64,000 bases of DNA, from contig WARS01003150.1 in the NCBI GenBank assembly GCA_008933995.1, positions 1-64,000 of the forward strand, in the 5' to 3' direction. Below, piece after piece: positions 1-11,665 of this stretch. The stretch is from Datnioides undecimradiatus (taxonomy: Eukaryota; Chordata; Actinopteri; Lobotiformes; Datnioididae). Under the pieces are notes generated by a model. The model made no database searches, was not told the origin of the DNA, and saw nothing but the letters and a program-made list of their open reading frames with translations. The translations under genes were made by a program, and so were the position numbers. Within the stretch, counting starts at the first letter, position 1. Each line of letters opens with the position of its first letter.

Positions 1-16
1 GGGGGGGGGGGGGGGG
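1..16. repeat. G homopolymer at window edge
   Basis: The first 16 bases are all G. This is either a genuine poly-G microsatellite cut by the window boundary or an assembly-edge artefact; it cannot be decided here. Confidence 0.9.
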
Positions 17-970
17 TAAAGACAGAGGTGTCAGTGCTTATCTCCCCTGCCTGCCCCTCTTTCTGTGTCCCCCAGGGGTGGGTGAGGATGGTGATTGTGA
101 TGCTTGATCTGTGTGTGTGTGTGTGTTCGGGGGTATGATATGTTGCCGGCCAAGTCAAAAGTCACCTCGCTCCCCCTGGGGGGCTTCCTTACAGCAGTCC
201 CCTGTGTCCTTCTGTAAGTTTTGCGAGTGCGGCGGTGCGTGCGTATGCGCATTGTTTGAAGCCGACTCTCGGTTTCTCTCTGTGTTTGAGAGATAACGAC
301 CCCTGGGCCGTAAAACCACAGCCATAAGAAAAAAAAGCAAACCTACCCACAACAACAAAAAAACTTTGCTTCTCGTTTTTCAGCGCCGGCCCTAACAAGA
401 GCAGCCCCTCAGAGAGCTGTGGGTTTGCCACTTGTCTTTATTGTGTTTTAGGGCTGCGTGAGCGTCCCTCTCTCAATCTCTGGGGTTTTGTCCAGAAAGA
501 CATCACTGATTCTCTAATACAATCAGCAGAACCACAGCTGCACCACCGTGATGGCTAATTGCATCATGGAGTCAGTGATAAAGTCTGGAGTGGCCTGCTG
601 TTCCTTTCTGGGAAGATGAGGCACTTTTTGTGGCCTTTTAGCTTTTTTTTTTTCATCTTAAAGTTTGATGGGAAAAGCCATTAATGGGTTTACAGTCAAC
701 ATGTAGGTTGCAGTCAGGTTTGTGGAGAGGAGTGGGTGGCGTGTTGTCTGAATACAGATTGCCAAAAGATCTTTTTGTGTCACTTGCATTGATGATGGGT
801 AGCAGAGCTGATGCAAACAGGAGATTGTTGTAACGTCAGACACGGGGCATTAATGTTCATTTCCTGTTTCTTAATCAACTTAGTTTTTTTTTTAAAAAAA
901 AAACGGGATTATTCCCTGATCTCTTTAACAAATAAATGAACCTGAATGCTGATCAAACCTACCAGCAGCT

Positions 971-972
<2 letters not shown>

Positions 973-1003
<31 letters not shown>
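973..1003. repeat. (TC)n microsatellite
   Basis: Pure TC dinucleotide tract of about 15 units, directly visible. Confidence 0.97.
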
Positions 1004-1009
<6 letters not shown>

Positions 1010-4000
1010 CACAGTATACAGTTTTTAATCTGGTGTCTGGTGAGACATTCCCACTGCGGAGCACTGGTAGTGATGCGTTTACATCAAGTAAACACATGAA
1101 GAGTTAAACCATAGCTACAGAGTGGACTAAAGCGGGGGGCATGGGGGAGCGTATGGTGTCATATTCACATTGACAGTGTTGAGACAAATGTCCTGCTCTT
1201 TAACCTTGTGGTTATTATTACAACAATGAAGGACCCTAACTTTCATAAAAAAGTATTTTTGACCCAAAACATTACATTTCCTTTAACCTAGCAAAAACAT
1301 TGAATCGCTGCAGTCAGATCATGAAACAGATCTTTTTGAAACTGTGATGTCTCCTAAAGTAGCAGCACCTCACTGTTTAAAATTAAAAAATTAAAGTAAA
1401 TTTAGCAAAATGTACATTAAGTTTCAAATGTGGTATAAATAACATGTGACTGTTAATGCATTAAAGATTGTATACTGGATGGTTATCACTGATGCAATAA
1501 TGTGTTGGCAGCATTTCACTAATGGAGTGGTGAGGCTGATTTGAACTGCTTTCTATAATCCCTCACAATGGAACTTAGACTGTAGACTCATCATATGATT
1601 GATATGGAAACGAATGGAATAACAAAAGTGCAATATTTTCCTGTAATCTGTTGCAGAGTGGGTATAATGTGGCATAAAATGAAATGACTAATGCTCAAAT
1701 TTGAACTTTAACAGCAGGACAGAGGTAAATGTAACAAACACAGGACATCAGGACGTGTCATAGCTGCATTCCTGACTTGACGTATTAATTAACAGGTTTT
1801 TATGTATTTACTTCACAAAAACATATCGCAACTTCTCAACATTGACATGCACTTTGGCAACACACTGCATAACTGTAACGGCGGCGACTGGGAGCCTGTA
1901 ACGGCACACCCTACCTACTGAAAAATGAAATAGTGATGACGGAGCAGTTGTGACGAGGAGGGGGATGAGCTTCCCGCGGACCCTTACGAGTGACTAGTAA
2001 GGCCGAGTGTCGTCAGAGACAGTGATATTCCATCCTGGGCTGATTTTCCTCCCAGCAAATGGAGGCTAACAGGCAAAGATCAAATCAGGAGATATATTGA
2101 TTCGGTCAGGAGGGAAAGGATCTGGTCTCCCTCTAATCATTGAGAAAGGAGAAGCTCTTTGGGCTATAGCATTTCTAATGGGGAGAAGGGCCAATCGAAC
2201 GGTGCCCGGCCTCATATGAAATTCATCTTTAATCTTTATGAATTATGAATAAGATTCCATGTTGAAAAAAAAAATTGCATTTACATAACCCCTCTGACCA
2301 GCCGTACATGTTTTATGTGTGCTGGGGGTTTTTCCACCACCTTTTTACAACAGAAATCATTTATTTTCATTTCTCTCCTTATGCATACTGAATCAATACA
2401 ATACATGCAAGAGTGAACAGTGAGTTTTACATAGAAACATATATGTATTCATATATACAGCCCAGTAAATACACAAACTTACACTTACAGTGTGATTGAT
2501 ATATACATTTATATATGTGTACTGTCTATGAATTATTCTCTATATAATTTATGGATGTTGTCAGAAGGGTACATACGGACAGAACGTGTGCACATGTGTG
2601 GCCTCCATTATAGTCGCTCATCCCTGTTGAATCATGCAAGTAGGCAGGGGGAACTGAAGCCCTCCCTGTGGGCAGTATTTATGGCAGCGCGTGTTAAGGT
2701 ATTTTCAAACACACACACAAAAAAAAGGTGCTTTAAATTTCAAATGGGATTCTGGAGTGGGGTTGAAAAGGAGAAGAAGCAAATCTGCGGAGGGCTTCGC
2801 TCCGCTCTCCACCCCTCCTCCTCGCCCTCCTCCATCTCTTCTATCTCTCCCTCTCCCTCTCTCTTGTCAACCTTTTCAAAAAGCATCTATATTCTCACAC
2901 CAGGCTGTAGGGGCATGTTGTCATGTTGCTATGCTACCTGAATGTCAAGCAGAATGTCAGAGTTATGGCAGAGTGTGAATGTACAATAAAGACGGAGCTT
3001 CTTCTGACCCGAGAGCGTGCTGGCGAAAGGCGGAATCCAATGAAAGGGAAGAGAAAGAGAGGTTAGAGGAAGCAGAACTTTATAAGGCAGCTGTCTACTA
3101 ACGCTTTGCTCATTCTGAAATCCAACCACGCCATACGTAATGTTAAAATTGAATACAACACCGAATTTATTACATCAAAGTAATTTGACTCAAGGTTTTT
3201 TTCGAGTGGCGCGCTACAAAAGAGAAACTCACACATTGAGGTTTCCATTCGCTGCTCATCCAGCTTTTTGTTTCTGGGATCATGTGACTGACAGGACGTA
3301 ACCTGACAGGAGAGAGGTCGGATTGATCCGGTTTAACGCAACCACCGTTTCTTTGACCTGACTGTGGCTTATTTCATTGCGGCTGGGGCGACGTGACGGC
3401 GGCTTTTGAGCACTGCAGTTTTGTTTTTTGTTTTTTAAATGTGCACGACTTAAAAGAACATTCTGGAAATTCTATAAAAGGTTGCAGCGAGCCACGTCGA
3501 GTCAGGCGGACGTGTTTCAAAGCAAAATCAATCCAATGGCCACTTTACGAGCGACACCCGCACAGTTTAATGCAGCCCAGTACGACGAAAGTCCACTTTC
3601 ATCATAACTGCTCTTATTTTCATACGCAGGTGTTTTTCTTAAAAAATTAGCAGCTCTATGTTTTAGCCCTGAGGTCACAGTCAGCGGCTTTGTTGTACTT
3701 GCCTGCATTACTTTATTGATATATACAGAGGTGTTTCTAATATATAAAACAAGACGAATGAAAACCTCTCTGTTGTGCAGCGTTGTTCGGCGCAACACTT
3801 CGTTTAAATGTGACCTTGTGAATAAACGTGAATTGATTTACACATTTCTAAAACATCGACTTCTAAAGAGAGAATTCACTGTGCAGCCGTTCCGCCAGGT
3901 TGTACAGGTTCCTAATAAAGGGGTCACTGGCTGTGTTTCACTGCTGTAAATTCAATAGTATTTAAATTTCAACGTCAACTACTTAAGAGTGGTTTATTAT

Positions 4001-7000
4001 ATGAACATTCAGACTGTTACGGCTCTTCTTAGCTCCCAAAGGTGGAGGTGCTGCTGCTGCTGCTGCTGCTACATGTGAGGAGGGGGGTGAGGAAGACGTT
4101 TGAAGGCGCGCCGTGCCAGCGACAGTGGTTAAATATGTTAAAATTACATTCCGTCAAAATACCTTATGATGGGGATAATTTGCTGGTGATGAGGATGATG
4201 CTCGTTACGCTGACATTAATGCCGATGATTATGCACCATTAAAGTTATTTATTTCTTTTATTCGATTCATTTAAGTCTGGGAAGCTCCTTGCCATACATG
4301 CCTACGCCGCGCCTATAACATTACCCACATTTCATCTGGATTAATTGAAAAATTACCATAACCCACGGCCATTACAGTTATTACAGTTTGGTGAAACGGC
4401 CTTCACAGAGGTTTGGGGATTGAAACGTCTCCCAACCCGTCGTCACGCTAACAAATCTTCCTCTGTCCATCCCTCTCCTCCCAAATTGCTTACCCCTCCT
4501 CCCTCCAGCCCCCATCACTGCCCAGGTTGGCGTGTAAAGCACAGAGGGGGTACGTTAACAGAGCTGGAGTAGAAAGATGTAGAATGGTAGCGCACGAGCA
4601 GCAAGATGACAAGATGGCTTGAAAGGTTTACCAGAGGAGCTACAGAGTGATGGAGATAGCGAGGGGTGGGCTGATGGAGGGAAGGATTGACAGTTAAAAT
4701 GACAGGCTGAGGGATGGAGGAGATATTGGTAGTGATAGTGGTAGTGGTGGTGGTGGTGGGGGCCAGTGATGGAGTGGTGAGATGAGATGGCTGTTGTTGA
4801 TTTGGACGCATGCAGCGCCGCCGGTCGCTGATACTTGCAAGTAGAGAGGAGGGAAGCTGCTGGACCGCGTGTCAGGCGCCAAATACACTCCAGGCATCCT
4901 TCCAAACACACACAACATTTATAGAAAGACAGATTTATAGAGACACTTGACACCGTTGTGGCTCCAAGATGGCCTCCTTTGTCACACATACCTGGAGGAG
5001 GCGGTATGAATTGGATCATGATGATGTACTACACTGGAAGAGTGCCCTAAATTCCCAAAGCAAAGTGTAGAAACCTGCAAAATGGATTCACGACACCATT
5101 TTTCACACCCGTGCTTCCTGGAGTTACATAAGCACATACAGTACGGCGCGGCACTATAGGCTCCTGCAGCTGCGTTAAATTGGGCGGCTGGAGGAATGGA
5201 TTGAAAAGTGATTCTGCTGCGTGTGTCTGGAGCATCTCCCTCTTATCCCCGACTAATTATCAACTCCTATTTCACTTCATGGACCAAATTAGAAATTTGT
5301 TTTTCGATCTTGTCTCGGCCGTCCGCGTGCTGCGGCTTTTTTTGGACAGGGATGTGTTTTTCTGTAGCATCAAGGATCTCAATCTCATTTTCTGCTCTGA
5401 ATTACTGTCTAATGAATGTAAGGTTTTGGATTTGGAGACAGGCAGACTAGCTAATGGGTTTGTTAGTTTGTTGAGTAGCATGCCACACTCATTATTGCTT
5501 TCAATGCTGTGATTAACTTGATTTGCAGGGCAAATCCATCGGAGAGAAGATGATGTGCTCACATATATAAATGCACGCATGCCCGTAATGTAATAATCCG
5601 ATTTAATAAGTTATTAATATAGTTATGGGCTCAGTTGGAAATAGAAAAGTGGACGGCTGAAAACACTAAGGCAACTGATGATCATGTTGTGATTGATTTA
5701 ATTTCATTTGGTAAGGGAACATGATGTTACAACAGTGACTAACAGGATAAGAAAGTCACTCAGGGGCACCTCTGGTAAAAAAATGAGTTATATTACCGCC
5801 TCCCTGCCGCCCTCCCCTTTAAAAGCCTTTCGTACGATTTCTCATTATTTTTTTAAAGATTATTTTTATGGCATTTCTGCTTTACTAGACTGCTTATAAA
5901 AGAGGGAGGCAGGAGTGATGGAGGCAGGAAGAAAAAAAGATTTTTGCGCAGGATTTCAGCTCTCATAGCCCACTGAACCTCAAGGACATCACATATTGTA
6001 TCGTTATTCTAGGACACACTCTTTTTTCAGAGTGTTGAAAGTGAGAATGTCACATAACAAAAGCTCTTTAGAGACATATGAAGCAGGGACCCACAATAAG
6101 TCTATTCTGGGGCGGTGCTTTGAGTGTGTGCAGAGAAGCATCTGAAATGAGTAAGATATGAGTAAAAGAGACGATGGAGTCACAATGTTCTGCCGAGAAA
6201 GATAGGACGACAGCAGCCGGAGTTAGTCAGTGTCTCGTCTGGGAAGAGAGTGACGCTACTGTAACCAGCAAACTGTAAGTGACCACGGCGGTGGCAGCTT
6301 TGCAGTGACAGTTAGCTGCCGACATGAAACGATGATGTGGGTTTTCACTCATCTCTTTCATCTTCAGATATATGTCTGAGGGAGGTCCCTAAACGTTGCC
6401 TTAATGGTGTCACAGTGGTGATTATCAGGCGTCCTCGCTTCTTCGTTAAGCTCGAGGCTGTCACCAGAAATGTCAGATGCGTCCCGTGTTACCAGTCATC
6501 AAGAGAGTTACGGCGGCGGGGACGGCTGCGGATTGCTGTCTTTAAGGTTAGCCATCTGGACACGGACCAAGTCGCTCTGCCTGCTCATGCATGGATGTGT
6601 GTGTGTGAGACAACTTCCCATCATAACCGGATGAGATCAACCAATCCAGGTCTCTTTCTTATTACAACTTATGACTTCTCCTGCACCGCAGCTTATTGAA
6701 CTGTGCCAGCAAACAACCATTGGCCAGGGAAAAGAGCTCTGCTAATGGCAGACTCAATAGCTTGCAGGCTTCCCTGGGCCAGTGACACACACCTCCAGAA
6801 CATTTCTGATGTTTCTCCAAAGTCCATTGTTTCTTCTGTTCAATAATAAAAGTGTAAATAACCAGAGATGACTCTGACACAGATTTGGACCTATTAAATA
6901 AATGATTAGCATCATTTAGGTTGGGCTACATTGAATCATTGAACAAAACACATTAACACACACACACACACACATACATATATTACCACAATCTGCACTG

Positions 7001-7021
7001 GAAGTGAAGCCAAAGCTGCAA

Positions 7022-7023
<2 letters not shown>

Positions 7024-7063
<40 letters not shown>
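7024..7063. repeat. (GT)n microsatellite
   Basis: Uninterrupted GT dinucleotide tract of 20 units, preceded about 65 bp upstream by a shorter CA tract (about 6956-6974). Confidence 0.97.
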
Positions 7064-7065
<2 letters not shown>

Positions 7066-7939
7066 GTTTGTGTGCGCGCTGAGTTACCTGCAGCGAACGG
7101 AGTCATTTATGACGCCTGGACATGCTGATAAATAACACAGCACCATCTCCTGTTGGCCACTCAACTCAGCCCCTACAGCCTTAACACCTGCCTGCCAGGA
7201 AGTACATGAAGGTCACAGGGAGGGTATTGTGTGTATTCCTTTTGTGTGTGTGCACATACAGTATCTGTCATGTAGGATTTGGTTAGGATTCAGAAGCGTG
7301 TGCGTGCACACACAGGGAAACACGCAAACACTCCCTAAAAATGTAAGTTTAATGGGTAAAGTCTGGAGCGTCTCTTCTCACCTGTCACCTCTCATTAGAC
7401 TGCGGCATGGCGACTGACCTTGTTCGTCTTTCCTAGGGCCGCTGCGCTGATCGGTGTGTGTGCGTGTGCGTGCATGCGAGCGTGTGTGTTCATTCAGGGG
7501 CCGGGCCGCCTCGCCCTAATGATGTGGCTGTGAAATCGGGCCGGAGCCCAGCGCCGTCTCTCATTACGCCCCTCCAAATTCATTTGCTACGTCGGTTCTG
7601 CCTGTTCATGCATGCGCCGCACGCAACTCTGCCCATGTGGCTTTACTTGTACCTGCTGTTAGTCTACATCTAATGCATAAGCCAAAACGGTTAGTCTGAC
7701 ACGGGTAGGAACAGAACCACACATGTCAAATCACACTTGGATCTTATACGGTTGGGCTTTATTGAATTCGGGAACCTGCACAGGTCGTATGTCCTTCTTG
7801 GGAACACAGATTTGTTTTGTGTTCGTGAGACAGACACGGACAGAGCTTTAGGAATGGACGGTTGGGACAAACCAGTGCTAAGGCCTCAGTGAACTGACCC
7901 ATTACATGGGGTTAATGCAGAGTTTCCAGTAAAAAAGAT

Positions 7940-8720
7940 TTACGTTATGTACCAGACTATTTCATGGTCTTGACCAGTTGCTAGGCAACCAACATAGAGA
8001 CTATTGCTCGTCCTGACCAAGAAATAGTCTGGTACACAACCTCTCGTGATAAAGAACTGCTGATTTTACCATGGACTGTAAAAAGAAGTGCCATGTTGTC
8101 AACCACTGGTTGGTTCTGAAGCCTCAAGTTTGCCAATTTGGTCATCGCCATCTTGGTTTTTATCGGAGCCGGAAGTGACCATATTTGGGCGACGCACTTC
8201 AACTTGGTCACATGAACCAGAAACACAAAGCAGATGTTGTTAAATGAACATTTTTTAATTTAATACAAAAGTTAGTTAGTGGAAATATGAACTGCCGACT
8301 CCTCGGAGTGTCTTTTGCTACAACCGAAAGCCGAAAGAGTCGTATCCAGGCAACCAAAATGTACCAACCAACTGCCATGAAATGAAAACACGCTGTGAAA
8401 GGCTTGTAGGCGGAAGACGAACGCATGGACAACAACCTAAAACAAGTTCATGGCTATTTAATTGTACACAGTGCCATGGATGGGCACAGTTTGGTCAGTC
8501 TGATAGCGAGGTGTTGATCACAAGGCAGCCACGCCCTAAAGCACACCTGCTTTATCATCTGCTGAACTCATAATTTTAGTATTTTACAAAAAACCATCAT
8601 AGTTTATTGAAGAAGAGACGAGTGATCAAGACCATAAACCTGTTAGGACAGTGTTTAGTGAGGTTATAAATGAAGTCAGAGGTGAGGACAATTTATACAA
8701 TAATACAGACTTTCTGAACA
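7940..8720. mobile_element. Diverged interspersed repeat of a common teleost family
   Basis: The block resembles a non-autonomous interspersed repeat I recognise from many percomorph fish genomes. It has a 22-bp inverted repeat with one mismatch (7948-7969 against 8015-8036, arm TGTACCAGACTATTTC...) enclosing the palindrome GTTGCTAGGCAAC (7977-7989). Downstream come the phrases CATCGCCATCTTGG (around 8141) and GGAAGTGACCATATTTGG (around 8170). The far part (about 8605-8720) also resembles the family, with a GATCAAGACCATAAAC phrase. No transposase or reverse transcriptase coding is present, so the copy is non-autonomous. Family identity is from memory and the outer boundaries are approximate. 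Confidence 0.7.
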
Positions 8721-9422
8721 TCATGCCGTCCACTTCCTCTTTACAGTCTTGTGGGTTTTCTGCCCTTTGTGTTTCGTGCAGATGAAACAAAGGAGATCCA
8801 AAGTGTTAATTAGTGAGCTTTGGAGGTTCTGGTGGGTGGATTTTGTTACATTTGGCACCCGGGTAGCTGTTTCCACACTGTGGCTTCTGGTTTAGCACTA
8901 CATTAGCACTCAGAAATCTCCATCACTTGCTCACAAACTCTCAACCTTAGCGTACGGACACCAGAGCGCTGCCGATCTCCTCGTGTACATCTGGGCAAGA
9001 AAGCAAAAGAAACACAAACATGGAGGACATCGGGTGCGATGGAGAAGCATAAAACAGAGAGAATATTCATTGAAGCCTTTCAGGGACTTATATCTAAAAT
9101 GCATCCACCGATATGAGTCCGATTCCAGACAGGTTACTGTATGCATATGCATAAAACATACACCATAAACATAAAGCAGACTGAAGGTCTTTCTGTTCAT
9201 GTCTGTGTGCATTTGCATTGATAAAGAGAGAGAGAATGTGCATACACACTCAAACATGCCCTACCACTGTTTAAACCTGGCTTTGTGTGGAACTGCGTTG
9301 TAATCTGAGTACAGGCCACGTCGCCTTAGCTCCGCTGACCATTTGCGGCTGTCATTCTTCTCCGTCACATATTGAATCTCAGCCAAGCTGGCCTCAACAG
9401 TAAATGATAAAGGTGTAAAAAT

Positions 9423-9429
9423 TGTGTGT

Positions 9430-9460
<31 letters not shown>

Positions 9461-9461
9461 G
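9423..9461. repeat. (TG)n followed by G18
   Basis: A pure TG tract (9423-9444) continues directly into 18 consecutive G residues (9444-9461). The G run is long enough to be prone to replication slippage, sequencing error or G-quadruplex formation. Confidence 0.95.
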
Positions 9462-10560
9462 CGTCCTTGTCTAGATGGGGGATGGGATTGACAGACATCC
9501 GCATCAAGCATCTCCCCTCATGACCTTGACAGGCGTGGTGCTATAGTACGGTACTTACAGCGTGTAGTCTTTGGACAGCGAAAGAAGCATCTCTGTCCTC
9601 TGTGTGCACACGCGCGCAGAGACAGCGGGAGTCTGGACTAATTCTTCACTTGGATCTGAGATGCAAAGCTACCTGTAGTGTGTCAACAATCACCTTTACT
9701 CTTTACAATAAGCCTGCATTAAACATGCAGCAGGAACCTGACGTGTGTGCGGCTGATATACAGTGCAAATGTCATAGGTTCTCTCCTCCCGCGTGTTATC
9801 TGATCCACGGCTATCTATGTGCATGTGTGTATCTGTGTGTGTGCATAAGCTGAATGTGTGTGTGTGTATGTTGCGTCTGCCATTGCAGCAAACAGATGGT
9901 ATCATAATGACATCATTGCACACTGGGGTTATGTTCTCCGAGGCTCGGAGCAGGAGGAAGAAATTAGGAGGAGGCATCAGATGAGTGTTTGTCAATTAAT
10001 CTAAAAGAGACGCGCAAAAAAAAAAGAGAAAAAAAAAGAAAAAAGCCAGAGAGCTTTTCGAAACATTTAGCTTCGGTGTGCCCTACTAAACGCCACCCTG
10101 CTTTTCACCTCGCCTGTTCAGCCTGTTACAAATGTCAGCACTCCCAGTTAACTGGACTTGAAATGATCTGCCCCCCTCTTTCTCTGCCTCACTCTGTCAT
10201 GTTCCCCTTCATTTGTTAAGGGTGCCCTGAGCACCTGAGTTTCTTTTTAAGAGCATCTCTTTTCCCCTCCTTTTTCCTCTCTCCTCTGTTCTCAAGCTCT
10301 CTCATCTCACTGAGCAGGGAGAAACCTGTCACCACACAGCATTAGTATGCTCTTTTCATATCTGTGCCTCTTGCCTCCCCCCCCACCCTTCCTCTTTTTC
10401 CTCTCCTTTCCTCCCCCCTCCCTCTCTCTCCCTGCAAACATAAAAATAGTTTATGCCTCTGACAAGAAAATGCCTCTAATCCTGAGGTTTGTTGGAGAGC
10501 AAACAGACGCAATTGGCCACTTGTTATTCTGTGTAGAATTTTCTATGTGGGGTGTTTGTG

Positions 10561-10574
10561 GTATCCATGGCAAC
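10561..10574. promoter_or_regulatory. RFX-type X-box palindrome (candidate)
   Basis: GTATCCATGGCAAC fits the RFX-family X-box pattern GTNNCC-AT-GGNAAC with both half-sites. It sits in a low-repeat AT-rich block (about 10440-10620). RFX binding is known for this motif class; occupancy or function here is inference. Confidence 0.4.
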
Positions 10575-11400
10575 AAAGTAGGGTGCACATATCCCCCCTG
10601 TCACCGAGCAGAATGGGAGGGGAGAGGATGAAAAGAGGCGATAAAATAACACACTTACTGAAATCCATGGGGCAAGCTATAACCTGTTAGTTCAGTAGCT
10701 GGTGTGTGTCGCAAACCTGTGCTCGAGTGTGTTGCAGCGTGTGTGCGCGTGTCACTGTTTGTCAAGTATATTATGGTATTTGCGCACCTGCATATAGCTG
10801 TTAGCTTTCACACAATCAGATTTGCATTTCTCTGATTGCATACTTGTTTGTGTGTGTGTGCGCGTGTGTGTGTGTGTGATAGGTGGAGCTTGTGAGAACT
10901 GGAATTATTACAGCGTGAGCGCAAGGAAGAGCGACACAGGTGTACATTTGTGTCTTAATGCATGCACATCCACATATGGATTCAGGTGCCATTATAGCCA
11001 AAGCTTCTCTCCAGCTGGGTTGGATAGCCTGTGTGTGTGTGTGTGTGTCACACGGAGATAATCTTTGCCATAACGAGTCTTTCACATGTGCACCTTCTTT
11101 TCATTGGCCCACACAGGCCCTGCCACTCCATCTAACACCATGGAAATCAATGAGAGCCAGTCAGAGTGGTGTGAAGATTGAGCTGCGGTCAAAATACTTT
11201 GCATGCTGAAAACTAAAGTGAGCGCGGGGGGGGGTTGCATCGTGATTTCATGTATGTGAATACATTGTGACACTTTTCTGTGTGTGTGTGTGTGTGTGCA
11301 CTTGTGCACACGTCAGCCACATAGATGAAGCTGACTTCTCTGTTCCAATTTCCTGCCTCTATTCTGCCTGTTTTCCCTTTCTCATTTCTTCACCTCATTC

Positions 11401-11485
11401 TCTTCTCTTCTCTTCTCTTCTCTTCTCTTCTCTTCTCTTCTCTTCTCTTCTCTTCTCTTCTCTTCTCTTCTCTTCTCTTCTCTTC
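11401..11485. repeat. (TCTTC)17 pentanucleotide microsatellite
   Basis: Seventeen uninterrupted TCTTC units, followed by degenerate copies to about 11500. The polypurine/polypyrimidine strand asymmetry and mirror symmetry make triplex (H-DNA) formation possible. Its translations on either strand account for spurious Leu-Ser-Phe or Arg-Glu-rich frames. Confidence 0.97.
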
Positions 11486-11645
11486 TCCTCTCCTCTTTTG
11501 TTCGTGGTTGATTTGTTGATTTCGCCGTGAACCCGACTGTCACTTTGTTTTCCCATCCCACAGAGATTTGCTGTCAAAGGGAATAAAACAGGATTGTAAT
11601 TTTAAAAATGGCAACAGCAAATACAATTCATGCTAATGTCTGGTC

Positions 11646-11665
11646 TATTCTATTCTATTCTATTC
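11646..11665. repeat. (TATTC)4 short pentanucleotide repeat
   Basis: Four perfect TATTC copies, 160 bp after the longer TCTTC array. The two pentamers differ by a single C/A change. Confidence 0.9.

Larger units (their letters stand above)
17..7939. other. Noncoding stretch, no gene seen
   Basis: I find no exon-like coding segment with family resemblance on either strand. The stretch holds simple repeats (a TC tract at 973-1003 and a TG tract at 7024-7063), a GGT-rich run near 4736-4760, and unique AT-rich DNA. Two sub-blocks look like possible conserved noncoding elements because they are low in simple repeats and rich in TAAT/ATTA homeodomain cores: about 2020-2275 and about 4180-4300. Short open frames here contain simple-sequence translations or no recognisable domain, and I treat them as chance. 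Whether the region is intergenic or a far-upstream intron of the gene downstream is not visible. Confidence 0.6.

Noticed and set aside
4555..5019. 154-codon open frame on the minus strand with His/Tyr and Ser/Pro runs
   Set aside because: Its runs come from the GGT/GTG-rich DNA at 4730-4760. No domain is recognised and no splice or promoter context supports it.
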